A stretch of 64,000 nt of DNA from Vitrella brassicaformis (taxonomy: Eukaryota > Sar > Vitrellaceae), in assembly GCA_001179505.1 (NCBI GenBank), contig CDMY01000759.1, positions 68,654 through 132,653 of the forward strand. Reading direction: 5' to 3'. The notes beneath the pieces are model-generated. The model did no database searches. It was not told where the DNA came from and saw nothing but the letters and a program-made list of their open reading frames with translations. Position 1 is the first letter of the stretch, and every line of letters begins with the position of its first letter. Below are positions 24,815-36,088 of the stretch, piece after piece. A program made the position numbers and the translations under genes.

Positions 24815-25501
24815 TGTGCAGGACAAGCCGTACGGCGGTATGCAGGGCGTCAAGAAGGGTGTCGTAGGCATGCTCGAGGTCATACAATCCGACTTTGCAC
24901 GGCTGGAGACGGAAACAAGCGCGGACGAGGCACAGGCCAAGAAGGACTACAACACGGTGAAGGCGTGCATGAGACGAATACACAGCGATACCTACCGGCC
25001 CTTTGGATGTCCTCTGTGTGTGTGTCTGTGTCTGTGTAGATGATGACTGAGTCTCAGGTGAACAAGGCCCAGATGGAGAAGGACATCGAATACAAAGCCG
25101 ACAAGGTCACCGCCACACACAACACAAGGAACACCCATCACTCACCCCTGACCGTGTGTCCCCCGTGTACGTTTGCAGAAGAACACCCTGACTGGCGACA
25201 AGACAGAGAAGTGCAGGACAAAGAGGGTGCCCAGAAGGAGCTTGACGCATCGCTGCAGTACTACGAGAAGCTGAAACCTGCATGTGTCGATACCAGGTCA
25301 GGACGAGACACAGAGGCAGGCCACGATGGCCAGCAAAGATTCTGTGTGTGTCCTCTCTTTGTCAGTGTGAGCTATGAGGATCGCGTGGCGAGGCGCAAGG
25401 AGGAGATCGAGAGTCTGCAGGAGGCTTTGAAGATCCTCAACGGGGAGGACCTCGCTGCCACGGCACTCATCCAGCAACGATCCATTCGACGACACAACTA
25501 A
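22066..25501 (+). CDS. Secreted coiled-coil protein of the type common in dinoflagellates and relatives (contains assembly gap)
   Basis: The start at 22066 opens a signal peptide (MQLSSGVVALCLFAVCTGAL). The rest is almost wholly coiled coil. Exons give EMHSQGTEEKKTEQISFAAY...WCDDT, LEAKIGKLEADAEELARDIQ, SIDALERAIQVLKSQ, a middle block with FIEERNQLEKEEGNARHAYD, then WCETELKTNEQTRKTK, AEVDSLTAEVDELTANINKL, and a C-terminal block ELDASLQYYEKLKPACVD plus SYEDRVARRKEEIESLQEAL. I recall this repeat plan (WCxxE, YYxKLKPxC, SYExRVxRRxxEI) from abundant, functionally unknown proteins of dinoflagellates and chromerids. It is probably secreted or surface-exposed and structural. A run of 300 N lies in an intron region at 23586-23885. 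An apparent 1-nt frame break lies near 25210 (see findings). Thirteen or so exons. Confidence 0.75.
23568..23900. other. Assembly gap of 300 N flanked by poly-C
   Basis: Ns fill 23586-23885. The left side ends in a C run after CACACA, and the right side begins with 15 or more Cs before CGATGCATTTC. The round length suggests a placeholder of unknown true size. It lies inside an intron of the coiled-coil gene, after the exon ending near GKTAKAVKG and before the exon starting VRSVSQRSIQR, so an exon may be missing. Confidence 0.95.
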
Positions 25502-25834
25502 TCTACACCCACATCCACACCCACACATACAAACACACATACCTGCCTGTCAGCCGGCATGGATGTGTGGTGGGAGGGTGTGAGGGGTCAGCCTCTCTCT
25601 TGCCTGTCTGCCTGACTTGTCTGCGGGGACCCTGTTTAGCTATCTGTCTCTGCCGCTTGAGTGATGGCTTGCCTGCCTGTCAGCCGGGCGAGACATGCCG
25701 TGGATGTGCGTGTTGGTGTGTGGACATTTAGGCATCCTTGTCTTTAATCACGATCCATCGCAATGATTTCTTGATATGCCAAAACCACCCACGAATAAAC
25801 GAACGAGTCCACACACTCAGTTCCTTTCTCACTC

Positions 25835-28800
25835 TCACTCCCCGTGTGTGAGGGCCATCCGTGCCTCCTCCTCGCTAAGACCCATGGCCATCAGCTGAGA
25901 CAGGGGCGAACCCGACTCAACATGTGTCTCGTGGTCACCCCCGTCTGTGTGTCTGGGCCTGCCGTCGTTGATGGAGGGGTCGTTGGCCGGCTCATGCTGA
26001 CTGCTGGTGGACGCTGCCATGGCCTGAGCGCGGATCTGGGCCAGGCTGTGCTTGGCCAACGCATACCTGCACAGACGTAGCACACACAGACACAGAGAGG
26101 GAGGCGAAATGATGGCTTTGTTGCGCTGTGTGTGTGTGTGTGTGTGTGTGCATACCACGGCTGCGATTTGAGTTTAGCAACCAGGTTTGGGTCGAAGTCC
26201 CTGACGACATGTGCCTTGCGGACGGACCGGTTGCCGACGATGTCACGGTACTGCTGCTCCAACCTGACGCATCCACAGCACCCACACACAGGAGGGAGAC
26301 ACATCCATCCATCCAGGCAATGAGACATACATAAATACTCGCGTGGAGCTGCTTACCTGCTCAGCTCATACAAGACCTGCAGGCGACGAATCTGACCACA
26401 CACACACAGCACAGCACAGCACAGCACGTGGCCGACGTCGCGAGTGTCTCCAGCTGTCATGAACGGCCTGCCCGTACCGTACCTGTCTGCGTTGTTTCTG
26501 TAGATGTCTTTTCTCCTTGTAGAATGTGAGCACCTTGTCCCGCAGCTGCATGTCGTTGTAATCGCGAATGTCCTTCTCGGCCTCCTGACCCACACATTAC
26601 ACCAGTCAGCACAAGGAACAGTGGATGGATGAGACACAGAGGATGTGTTTCCTGCCCTGAGGTGCCCCCACTGGCGCACCTTCCTGGCCCGCTCCTCGTC
26701 GATGCCTGGGTTGAACTCAATGTAGGCCTGGTGGGGGAAAGGGACACGTTCACACACACATATAGATATACTTTCCAACCGGAAGAGTGGTACCCACCCA
26801 CCCCTCCGACCCACCTCGGTCCGCTCCTCCAGCACCCGCTTGCCCTCGTCACTGACCAACACACGCAGTCGTGCATCGTGTGGCTGTCGCTGCATGTATC
26901 GGCCAAGGCTGCCTACCTGTCGAGGAATCGGTTGACGTACTGCCGGTTGGCCTCCAGGCTGCGCTGCATCTCACGCTCACACTCCTCCTGCAGGATGCAC
27001 CATGGCACACAGGCAGTCGGTGGATGTGTGTGTGTGGTGCTTGTTCTCTATGTGACCTTGATCTGTTGGTCCACGTCTTGCTCCTCCTTGTCGAGTCGCC
27101 TCATCTGCTCCAGGTGGCCGCGCTGAGTGCCATTGAGCTTACTGGCCAGCCGACGCAAACGGACCCTGATAAGACAATACAATGGAGAAATGCGTCGTTC
27201 GGACAGACGGCTTGTCTTTACTCGACAACTTCCTCGGCCTTCTGCGCAGGTGACTTTGCGATCAGCCTGCGTGGACCCCACCCAACTTGTGTGTGCTGCC
27301 CATCCTGTTGGTTGTCTGCTTTGTGCGCGCAGGTGGCTATGCTGGCTGACCTGGGCTGGAAAGTGCAGCCCTCCAACTCCTGCTGGGCACGCCTACACCA
27401 AGACACGTACGACACACGTGTGAAAAGCCTGGCTGGCCGTCACAGCCTTCTTCCTTCTCTCACATTTGGTCCAGTTCCTCCTTTTGGGCTCTGCGCTCGA
27501 TCTCCTTGGCGGCCTGCATCTCCAGCGACTCACGGTAACGACGCTCGAAATCAGTGCGAGACAACGACCTGCAGACACGGTTAGGGAGCGGCAGAGAGAG
27601 TGAGACATCGTCGGCCGCGGCCACGTGAATGTATGTGTGTATACTTATACATCTACTTGTCTGGCAGCACTCTCGGCTGTGCATTCTCCCTGTCGAGGAT
27701 CTCCTGCTGCTCCGCTATGCGCTGACGACGCAACTGACTGCAGCCATTGATGATATGCACCAAACGTCACAGGAGAGAGACACCACAAATGGACCGGGAG
27801 ACTAGCAATCATTGGCTCACTCACCGGTATTTGTAATCATCGTAGAGGGCATCGAAACGGGCCTGTCAAGGCATACATACCAAGATACACACACACATAT
27901 ACTCTCCAAGGATTGTCTTTTTCCCCTGTCTGTCGCAGCACCAACATCCGCACCTGTATGTCTTTCTCTCTCTGGCACAGCGGACATCCGTCTCCCCCCT
28001 TCCCATGCTCCCCGTTCTTCAATCCATCCACCGCCTTGCCCTCCCCACTCGCACTTGGCCGTCGGCACGATACATCCCGTCGGCCGCTGTGGGTGGCCCG
28101 GCGGCTTGTCGGCCGGGGCGGGCGGGAGCCACTCTCAACACGACCTCTCGTCACACTACGAGACGGGACACCGGGACTGACGTACACAAAAGACACACAG
28201 ACACAAACAGGCCAATGAGTGTGGGAAGGCTTTGGAATATGCACAGAGGATGGTTTGCTTACTGTGTGTTGCGCCTGGTGCCGGTGTAGCCCGAGCGGTT
28301 GACGGTGCTCTTGGATGCCTGTGCTGGAGCTGGAGCCTCATGCACCGGGCGCCACACGGCCATCAGCTTGGCCTGCAGCCAGAGACACAATTGCCAACAC
28401 AACAGTCATGCAGTTACCACATGCAGTTGGGTCCATGCACGCAGCCACGTTCCCTTACGCCTTTGCGGACGAGTGCCGGTTCGAGCCTTGGGTGGTCCAT
28501 CGCGGCGGCTGCCGCACGAATGCGCTCATCTGCATGAGACGTAGGGGTGATGTGACACACAAGACGTTCCTCAGGGGAATCCTTCTCTCGTCTTCTCCTG
28601 CACATCGTGTCGTACCAGTCTTCATCTTGTGCTGGTAGGGGTCGGCAAAGCACGGTGTTCCCACTCCTCCCGGCACCAGATTCCCTCTCTGCTGCTGGTA
28701 AGACGGCCCGCTGACGGGCTGCTGTTGTTGACTACCGGCAGTCGCGTGGGGGGGCCCATAGAAGCCAGGGGCATTCACATAAGCCGCATTACCATAACCA

Positions 28801-28979
28801 AACCCACCCTGCAGCCCTGCCAAGGCAGCAGCAGCAGCGGGGTAGCCGTAGGGCGTCACATTCATCGCCGCCGTCTGGCGAGAGGCAGGTTGGGCAACAG
28901 CGTGTACGGGGCTGACGGCCGCTTGATAGGGGTGGCCTCGGGCAGAGGTGAGGTACGTGATGGGGATCTGGTAGGCCAT
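25835..28979 (-). CDS. Coiled-coil protein with UBA-like C-terminus, possibly cytoskeletal
   Basis: Not recognised as a named family. The N-terminal exon is Ala/Tyr/Gly/Gln-rich and low in charge (for example YGYPAAAAALAGLQGGFGYG). Short exons then encode a long charged helix: FDALYDDYKYR, LRRQRIAEQQEILDRENAQP, FERRYRESLEMQAAKEIERR, QQELEGCTFQPR (like the CTFxP motif seen in some cytoskeletal and basal-body proteins), NGTQRGHLEQMRRLDKEEQD, EREMQRSLEANRQYVNRFLD and EAEKDIRDYNDMQLRDKVL. The C-terminal exon ends QLMAMGLSEEEARMALTHGE, which fits the M-G-[FL] loop of a UBA helix bundle. The start may lie further upstream: an open exon from 29359 ends with a phase-1 donor (near 29070) that would join in frame just before the Met at 28979. 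About a dozen exons. Confidence 0.6.
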
Positions 28980-29578
28980 CTCTTCAGCAGCAGGCCGTCA
29001 GAGAGAGAACAAAGCGACACGGTGACCCGCTGCCTTTCGTCCGTCAGGGACGTGTCCCGAGACGCACCACTGATGACGGCGATGGGGAAGACGTTCTGGA
29101 CTTCACCTCGGCTGCACTCTTGCGATTTCAGTGCACAGGGCTTTAACAGGCCCCCAGCCCCTGCATGCAGACGCGTCGGGGCAACGTCGGGGCGAGGTGG
29201 AGAGGATGCGGAGCGAAGCATTTGGTGCTGCATTTCTGTCCGTGACGTCGTAGCTGAGCGAGATGATGGCTCTGGAGTGTACCAGATGCCATCCATTTCA
29301 ATGAAGTGAATCTCAACCTGGCTGTCGGACCCCTTTCCTATTGCACATCGCCGCAGCATCTTGAAGTGCGGCGTGTTGTGCTACTTGCCACAACAGGCCG
29401 AACCTCAAGATCCACCTCAAGATTGCTGCCGTCTCAAGACACTCATCGGAGGTGAGAGGGCAGCGAGAGAGGCAGATGAAGCATCGAACTGCTGCAAACC
29501 GATCCCTTTCCGTGTGTCTGTTGTGTGGCTGCAGATCTCTCACACCCCGCTCTTCGCTGAGGCCTCAAGACACTCACG
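28980..29578. other. Region between divergent genes; may hold a 5' exon of the minus-strand gene
   Basis: On the minus strand 29359-29070 is open from an ATG and includes EIHFIEMDGIWYTPEP. It ends in a GT donor whose phase fits an AG acceptor just before the Met at 28979. This would add about 97 residues to the coiled-coil protein and leave a ~220-bp divergent promoter. Otherwise the region is simply the intergenic space. Confidence 0.35.
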
Positions 29579-30765
29579 ATGCAGCCCACTGGTGCAGCGA
29601 CCTCGTCCCGTCCCCCCAGCCCTGCCCTCTTCCAGCCCGCCGACCTCTTTGACCTGTCGTTGCCCATCAGCAAGATGGCCGCCATGGCCATGGCGATTGA
29701 CGATACCAAACGAGCCGCTCTCCGCTCGCAGATCGTCACCCGCACTTGGCAACAGGAGCTGTTGGGCCACACTGCGGAGACCGTCAACAGCACCCTGCTC
29801 AACGGCGTCCAGCAGCACATCGACAAGGCCATCAGTCGTCTCGGCCTGGCGGACGTGTTGGCCTTCGACATTGGCGATGATCTGGAGGCCGGCTTGAAGG
29901 CGGTTTATCTGCTGGAGCGGGGCAGTGGCGAGGAGTGGCGGGCAATGGGCGGTTCATTCGGCTGGCATTCATCTACCGGCTCACCCCTGCTGATGCGACG
30001 CGGCCTCTCCGTCTGCCGGCGGACTCACTGCCCACAGCAATGGCCTTCCACCAAATGCCACTCACCATTGCCATCTACAAGATCATCGGCCACCTGCTCA
30101 CACACAGAGGGACCAGCCTGGCGCTGCAGCAGGCCGACAACGGGAGCTATCACTTCGGCGACGAGGTGACGTTTCGTGTGGTGCCGTTGGGTGAGGTGCC
30201 GGGCGGGCATCGCTACGCTGACGGCTACAAGCGGACCGATCCCGTCATCCGATCGGAGTTGGGGGGCGGCACTCTCTACCCCTCCTTCTCGGCATTCCTG
30301 CTGTCCAGCCTGCTCAATTGGTGGTGCTTTGGAGGGGTGCTGGTGGCGGACATCGGCCTTGGCCACCATCGCTATGGCATCACAGAGGTCCGCATCGCCT
30401 TGACCACCATCGGTCAGCAGAGGATCGGCCAGGGCCATCCTCTGCTGACCGATGGCATCACAGAGGATCAGGGCATCGCTGTTGACTATCACTATGACGG
30501 GGGCGATCTGAATGATGCTGATGCCCATGTTCACTTTCGTCATGTGATTGTGGGCGGCTGGCGCCCTGGCGACACCGTCTCTGTCTACCTGTGGATTCGG
30601 TTCGGCGGCATCCAGCTGCGGACGACCGAACGGCCTGCTGCTGATCGGTCTCATCCGCTCGCCGACCGCTTCCCGGTGTCGATGCCCGTCTGGCGCCGTC
30701 TGCTGCGGCGATTCGATCTCGAAAGTGCCGTCATCGACAGGGGGACGGTCTCGGGTGAGGAGTGA
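29579..30765 (+). CDS. Unrecognised protein; continuous only with a frame change near 29940
   Basis: I do not recognise this protein. The ATG at 29579 starts MQPTGAATSSRPPSP and a helical region (TRTWQQELLGHTAETVNSTL, LGLADVLAFDIGDDLEAGLK) ending LLERGSGEEWR at about 29940. From there the first frame degenerates, while another frame picks up at once with NGRFIRLAFIYRLTPADATR. That frame stays well-formed, with alternating strand-like segments (SYHFGDEVTFRVVPLGEVPG, DTVSVYLWIRFGGIQLRTTE), to the stop at 30765. The region lacks any usable GT...AG intron, so this is either a 1-nt assembly error or a real frame break. No cofactor or catalytic motif stands out. The C-terminal half looks like a beta-rich globular domain. 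Confidence 0.5.
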
Positions 30766-31284
30766 CGACTGGTGTGGTTGGCTGGAAGGGGACTGAGTGA
30801 TTTGAAATGGGTGATTGACTGCATGCCATGGGTGGATGGGCGAATATTCTAGTCGTTTTTGCCAGACTCATGGACCACAATGATCAACGAAATGGGAAAT
30901 GTGTGCGTGCGGCTCGACTCACACTGATCAACACGATGCACATGAGCTGATGCATTCACACAGGAAGTCACCACACATCCACACACAACACGCACACACA
31001 CACGCTCCACACACACATCCATCGAGAGAGAGAGAGAGGGAGGACTGACCGGACACCAAGCGAGTGCTTCGCCAAGGGTCCACGAAGGTCTGCAGATCTG
31101 CCGCCCATGCACCGAACTGCCATCACGTCAGCCCATCACCCTGGCACACACTGCAAAGACCGCTCAGCCCCCACACTCACTCACTACCACCAGATCTCTC
31201 TCGACTGCGACGTAACCAGCCAGCTGTACAGACCGAAAAACTCCCTCAACGACCACAGCTCAGTGCAGTCAACAGACATGGGTA
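30766..31284. other. Intergenic stretch between convergent genes
   Basis: Between the 3' ends of the unrecognised plus-strand gene and the DUF202 gene. CA repeats lie near 30960-31015, followed by a GAGA tract near 31027. No coding signal. Confidence 0.4.
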
Positions 31285-32075
31285 TCACGCAGCCCTCTTG
31301 ACAGGCTTGGTCTCTTCCTGGGGCAGCCTAGGAGGGGCAGCAGCAGCCGCAGGGGAAGGGGTCGCCTCTCGCGGCTGTGATGGGGACAGCAGGGAGGGCA
31401 TGGAGGGGAGTGCGGGACTGGCGGCGGCGACGCTCTTCATGCTGCCCAGGTTGTATCCGCCCGCCATCGTCATGGCCGTCGAGAACAAGATGATGACGAC
31501 CACGCCAGTTTTGCCGGGTTTGAACATGCCCCTGTTGAGCAGATACTGGGTCTTGAAGTATCTGTAGGCGCCAAAAGTGACGAAGCCGCATCCCGTCGTG
31601 AGGCAGATGGCTGAAGAGAGGCATGGGGTGAACGCACCCGCTTGAAACGGCAGGGCCGCCTGCTCGTCAGGGGCTGCAGCAGGGGAGGCACCAGCTCGGC
31701 ACTGTGTCGAGAGGTCGCTCCGCCGCCTCAACAACTCGAAATAGAACTCCTGCATCAAGCAACAGAGGACAACATTGTTGTCCCCCGGACATGGCATGGC
31801 GCATCTCTGTCTTCCTTCACCCTCCTTGCCTTGCCTGTATGCCGAGCCCGAAAGCGATGAAGGCCAGCCCCGTCCGACCCCAGGCTAAGAAGGTGCGCTC
31901 ATTGGCTGCACACGACGCACGCAAACCACACCCTCGTGCTGTGCCGGCGCTGCTGCCAATCGTAATTGTCTGTCTGCTCACCGAGATGGTCTCTGGCGAC
32001 GCTGCCTTCATTCTTGACGGCCCCAGCCTCGACAAAGTACCGCAGCAGCGCATCCTTGGTCCTCCGCACGGCCAT
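31285..32075 (-). CDS. DUF202-domain membrane protein
   Basis: Three exons. The first, from the ATG at 32075, gives MAVRRTKDALLRYFVEAGAV and ends with a phase-1 donor after D-H-L. It joins to ANERTFLAWGRTGLAFIAFG, the hallmark of the DUF202 domain, found in VTC1-like vacuolar transporter chaperone subunits and in small bacterial membrane proteins. The intron after GLGIQ starts GC rather than GT. The last exon has FVTFGAYRYFKTQYLLNRGM, with the R-Y pair typical of DUF202, then a third helix (TGVVVIILFSTAMTMAGGYN) and a Pro/Ala-rich tail. Three transmembrane helices in all. In yeast such a domain belongs to the polyphosphate-synthesising VTC complex, but no catalytic subunit is present here, so that role is only a possibility. 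It is divergent from the kinase gene at 32297. Confidence 0.75.
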
Positions 32076-32296
32076 GTGCAGCAGATCTTCAGCAGTCGGT
32101 CACAATGTGGCGTCGTCATGAATCATGCCGACTCGGGTTTGCAAGGCGCAGGTTCTGAGTCACGCATCAGACCGTCGCTTTGGCGGCAGACCGATCTTTC
32201 TTGAATGCGAGCTTGAAAGTTTCAGGAGGGCGTTTGAGGCGAAAGGCAGACAGAGGGCATGCCGGAGGGTAGCAGGAGGATCTGAGTGATAGAGGG

Positions 32297-35200
32297 ATGT
32301 CGGAATCCTCCGGCGACCCCTTCGTCCGCCGACGGCTGGAGGAGCCCGAGTCGGACGGGCCCGTCCTCAACACAGCGACCACCCTGGTGGATGTGCTCAT
32401 CCTTTACAACGGCAATGGTGAGAGAGATCAGCAACCGAAACCAACGCCTCCGCAATGGCTGCTGTCCTCCTTGCGGCTGTGCATGTGCAGATAGCGGGAG
32501 TGGCACTGGGAGGCGCGCCCCACTCGCTCCCCAAATCGCCAGCCTCTTCGGTACTTATGGCCACTCAAATCGCCCCGCTGAGGGGCAGGCAGGCAGGCCT
32601 TGCTTGACTTGTGTGTGTGTGTGTGTGTGCGTGTGTGCAGGCGAGAAGGGGAGTCTGATACGTCGGGCCGTGGAGGCGGTGCAGCCGGGCACCGGCCCGC
32701 GGCACGTGCTCAGCATAGGATACGTGTGTGTCGACATCGCAGGTGTGCTACAAACCGCTCACACACACACATACATACGAATCCACTCACACTTGGGTCG
32801 CTGTCATGTGGTGTGATCTGTCTGTGTGCAGATGGGTCTGGCGGCGTGCTGGGTGGCATGGGTCTGCGTTGCCATCTGCAGGTGGCCCGCCAACTCAGGA
32901 CCGGGCCGCTCAGCAGCGGGTGGGTGGGGTACGTTTCGACGCCAGACAGGGACAACGGCTGGATACAGGAAGCAAAGGTTAGGTGGGGGGGTGGGTGCGA
33001 CGCACCAAACACGGCACTTGCACTGCACGGCAACAGGATCTCTTTGGTTGTCTGTCCGGCCGTCAGGCTTTTCTGCGTGACTACTTCGAGGCTTCCCGTG
33101 TGCCGTACAACACGAGTGCGGAGTTCAGCATTAGCTACCACAACGGCGCCAACAGAGACGCGTCGACAGAAGTGTGAGCCAAGCAAAACAACATCCACCA
33201 CCGGCCATCCATCCATCCATCCATTTTGTGGTTCATGTTTGTTTTGGTGGTATTTAGGTTTACCCAGGGCATGCTGGCACTCAGTCTCCCGTACCACCTG
33301 TATGGCACCACTGACAAGCACTACCGCGTGAGCGATCGCAGCGCTCTCGACCTCTTCGTGGCGAAACTCCAGTCGACCACAGGTGACTGACGGCCCGGCC
33401 ACACCACAGAGAAAGACAAGACGCCCATCCTCCAGCCAGCACGCCAAGGCACGCACGGCTTTCTGTCTTGTCTTGGTGCACTGCAGGGGTCAACGGTTTA
33501 GCTCACTACAGCACGCCCGGCGTGGTTGTCCGCAACCTCCCATCGCCGCCCCACCCCATGTTCCCCCTCCCCCACGGGTCCCTCTGCTTCGGCCCCTCAC
33601 TAATCGGCACCGACAGCCTGCTCATGAACCTCGCCATCGGGCCTGTCGTGGTCACAAGACACACACGACACACGCACCGACACAACAAGAAAGTTGAGGG
33701 AGACAGGGAGGGTGTGATTGTTGGTTGATTCAGGGTAATGGTGGCCAGGCGACGTGCTATAAGGTGCACATCGACGAGCGGTGTGGTGCTGCCGGGGGTG
33801 GGGCTGTGAGGAGGGTGGTGAAGGTGGTTGGGTGTCGAGAATACAAGACCAACGCCATGGCCTACCGCCGGGAGATCGGTGAGCCAGTATAGTGGTGTGG
33901 TGGAGGCGGGGGCCTCGTCCCTACAGTAATGTGTATTTGTATGTGCTGTGTAGTGGCGCATCGCATCGTGTCGGGCACGGCTCCATCAATCATTCCGTTA
34001 GACAGACAGACAGACAGACAGTCAGAGAGCCACACACACACACACCGATATACACACAAATTGCGGCTGTGTGTGGGAGTGTGTAGGCTGGAGGGTGCTG
34101 TGCTAGACTCGTCTGCGTGCTGCTACCTCATAATGCCGGCCAAAGATGAGTGAGTGAGGGGAGGGCGAAGGGCACCACGGTGACACGCTCAATGTTCCAT
34201 CCTGTTCTGGGGATCCGTGTGTTTGTGTGTGTATCAGATGGGTACCTGGATGAGAGCTGCATCAAGGCCATCTTCAAGCGCTCCATGTGAAATTGCAGCA
34301 TCACGTGCCGAGTGTCCGCAAACCCCACCCCCAAAACATACGGACGTGTTGCCTTATCTCTCCCATGTCTCTTTGTCTGTGTGGGTGTTTTGGTTGATTC
34401 GTCAGGTGTTGGTGGCGCTGGCCAAGTGTCACGCGGCCGGTGTGGTGCATAAGGACGTCAAACCGAACAACCTCCTCGTCGACACCACCAACATACGAGA
34501 CCCCAAACTCTTCCTCGTGTGCCCACCAGCACGACTTGTTGTCCATGTGTGATTCCTGTGTCTGTGTGTGTGTGGGTCGTGGTCAGTGTGACTTCGGCAT
34601 ATCAGAGCGGCTGCAGCAGGGCACCAAGGGCACCATCTGGTTCACCGGCACATCAGGTGTATGTAGCACACAGCATACAACACTCAGCCCAGCCACCGGC
34701 CCCACTAACGGCATTCATGTTTGCCCGTATGTGTGTGTGTGTGTCTTTGTTGATTGGTGTGTCAGGTTTCAGCGCCCCCGAGTGCTACAACTGTGTGCCG
34801 TACAGCTTCACTGTCGACGTGTGGTCGGTGGGGAAGCTGCTGCTCGAGCTGCTCCTCTGCCACATGAAGGAGATGCAGGGCGACGCGGCACACTCGTGTC
34901 TGGCGCAGGTCGGTCACAACACATAAGATGGCCTGCCATGTCGGTGCACGGAAGAAAGGAACTGTCCGAATGCTTTTTGTTCCGTCTTGGGCTGTGTGGT
35001 GTTTTCGTTCGTCAGTACTCGGCCGTTCGCTTCAAGTACTCTGCCGCAGACAACGCGCAGGCGCGCAAAGAGAACGCGATGGCCACTCAGCACGTACGTG
35101 ATCACACCCAACACATGGGGGTTAACACACACATACAGGCGGGCACTGCACCCCTACAATGCCAGACAGAATGCACCTTCGTGGACGCATCTCTCTCTGT

Positions 35201-36088
35201 GTGTGTGCCTGCCAGATGAATGAGGCGTTGACGATTCTCTTTGAGAAGTTTCTAGGCGACAGCGACCACCTCAAGGCTCTCGTCCCCGTAGACATCGCCG
35301 ATAGCGGCCTGCTGCCCGACTTCCTCCTCAAGTGTCTCAAGGTGGTACGTACGCAGCGCAGTCACACGCAGCCGCACATGCCACCGTGCGTATTGCCCTG
35401 CTTTGCTTTGCTTTGGTGTGTTCAGCACGGCGACTCCCGGTTCAAGGTGCCTCAGCTGCTGGAGCACCCGTGGATTGAGCGAGAGCAGTGCGACCAGGAC
35501 GAGAAACGAGGCATGCTCGTCGTCGACCATGCTGCATATGGTACGGTTCGTGGGCGTGTGGGTGGGTGGGGGCACATCACATCACACCCATGGCCGCATG
35601 TGTGCGTGTGCTGCTTGCCTCGCTGTGTGTCAGCCAAGATGTTTGCGCGGCAGAGTGAGCATCACATCAGAATGAAAGAATGATGCCATCCATGTCCATG
35701 TGCGTGTGTGTATGGTGTCATGCCTGCAGGCCAGTTCCTCCCGCAGCTGGCTGCCACAGCCTCATCCCAGCGCGCCGCCAGTCCGGGCGGCCCAGCAGCT
35801 GCCGCAGCAGCAGCTGCTCCTTCTTTACGCGATTTTGGGCGGCTCTTTGCCGCCCGGCGAGAGACCCTCTTCCCTCGCCGAGATCGAGACACCCCGCCGG
35901 TGCCTTCTCCCCCTCTCGTCGCTGCCGCTGCTGCTGCTACTGGTGCTCGCATCCCGCCGCCAGCTGCCACACCGCTGCGGACATCGAGCAGTGCGAGCAT
36001 GAGGGATGACAGTGAGGGCGGGGGCGAGAATTGGGGCGGGGCTGCAGAGAGCCGACGATACAACCTCAGGAAGCGGCCGCGGCAGTGA
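32297..36088 (+). CDS. Protein kinase-domain protein with long N-terminal extension and disordered tail
   Basis: The ATG at 32297 opens MSESSGDPFVRRRLEEPESD. The first ~300 residues (exons to about 33880) are not recognised; they include YNTSAEFSISYHNGANRDAS and FTQGMLALSLPYHLYG. The kinase C-lobe is clear: LAKCHAAGVVHKDVKPNNLL (catalytic loop with HKD in place of HRD, Lys and Asn kept), CDFGIS (DFG), GTIWFTGTSG joined to FSAPECYNC (APE), YSFTVDVWSVGKLLLELLL (subdomain IX Asp) and FKVPQLLEHPWI (subdomain XI). The N-lobe with the glycine loop and VAIK lysine is not evident, and the join around 34230-34410 is ambiguous. The last exons, joined in phase, give an Ala/Ser-rich tail ending YNLRKRPRQ. 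About 14 exons. Substrate unknown; activity is uncertain without a visible N-lobe. Confidence 0.7.
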
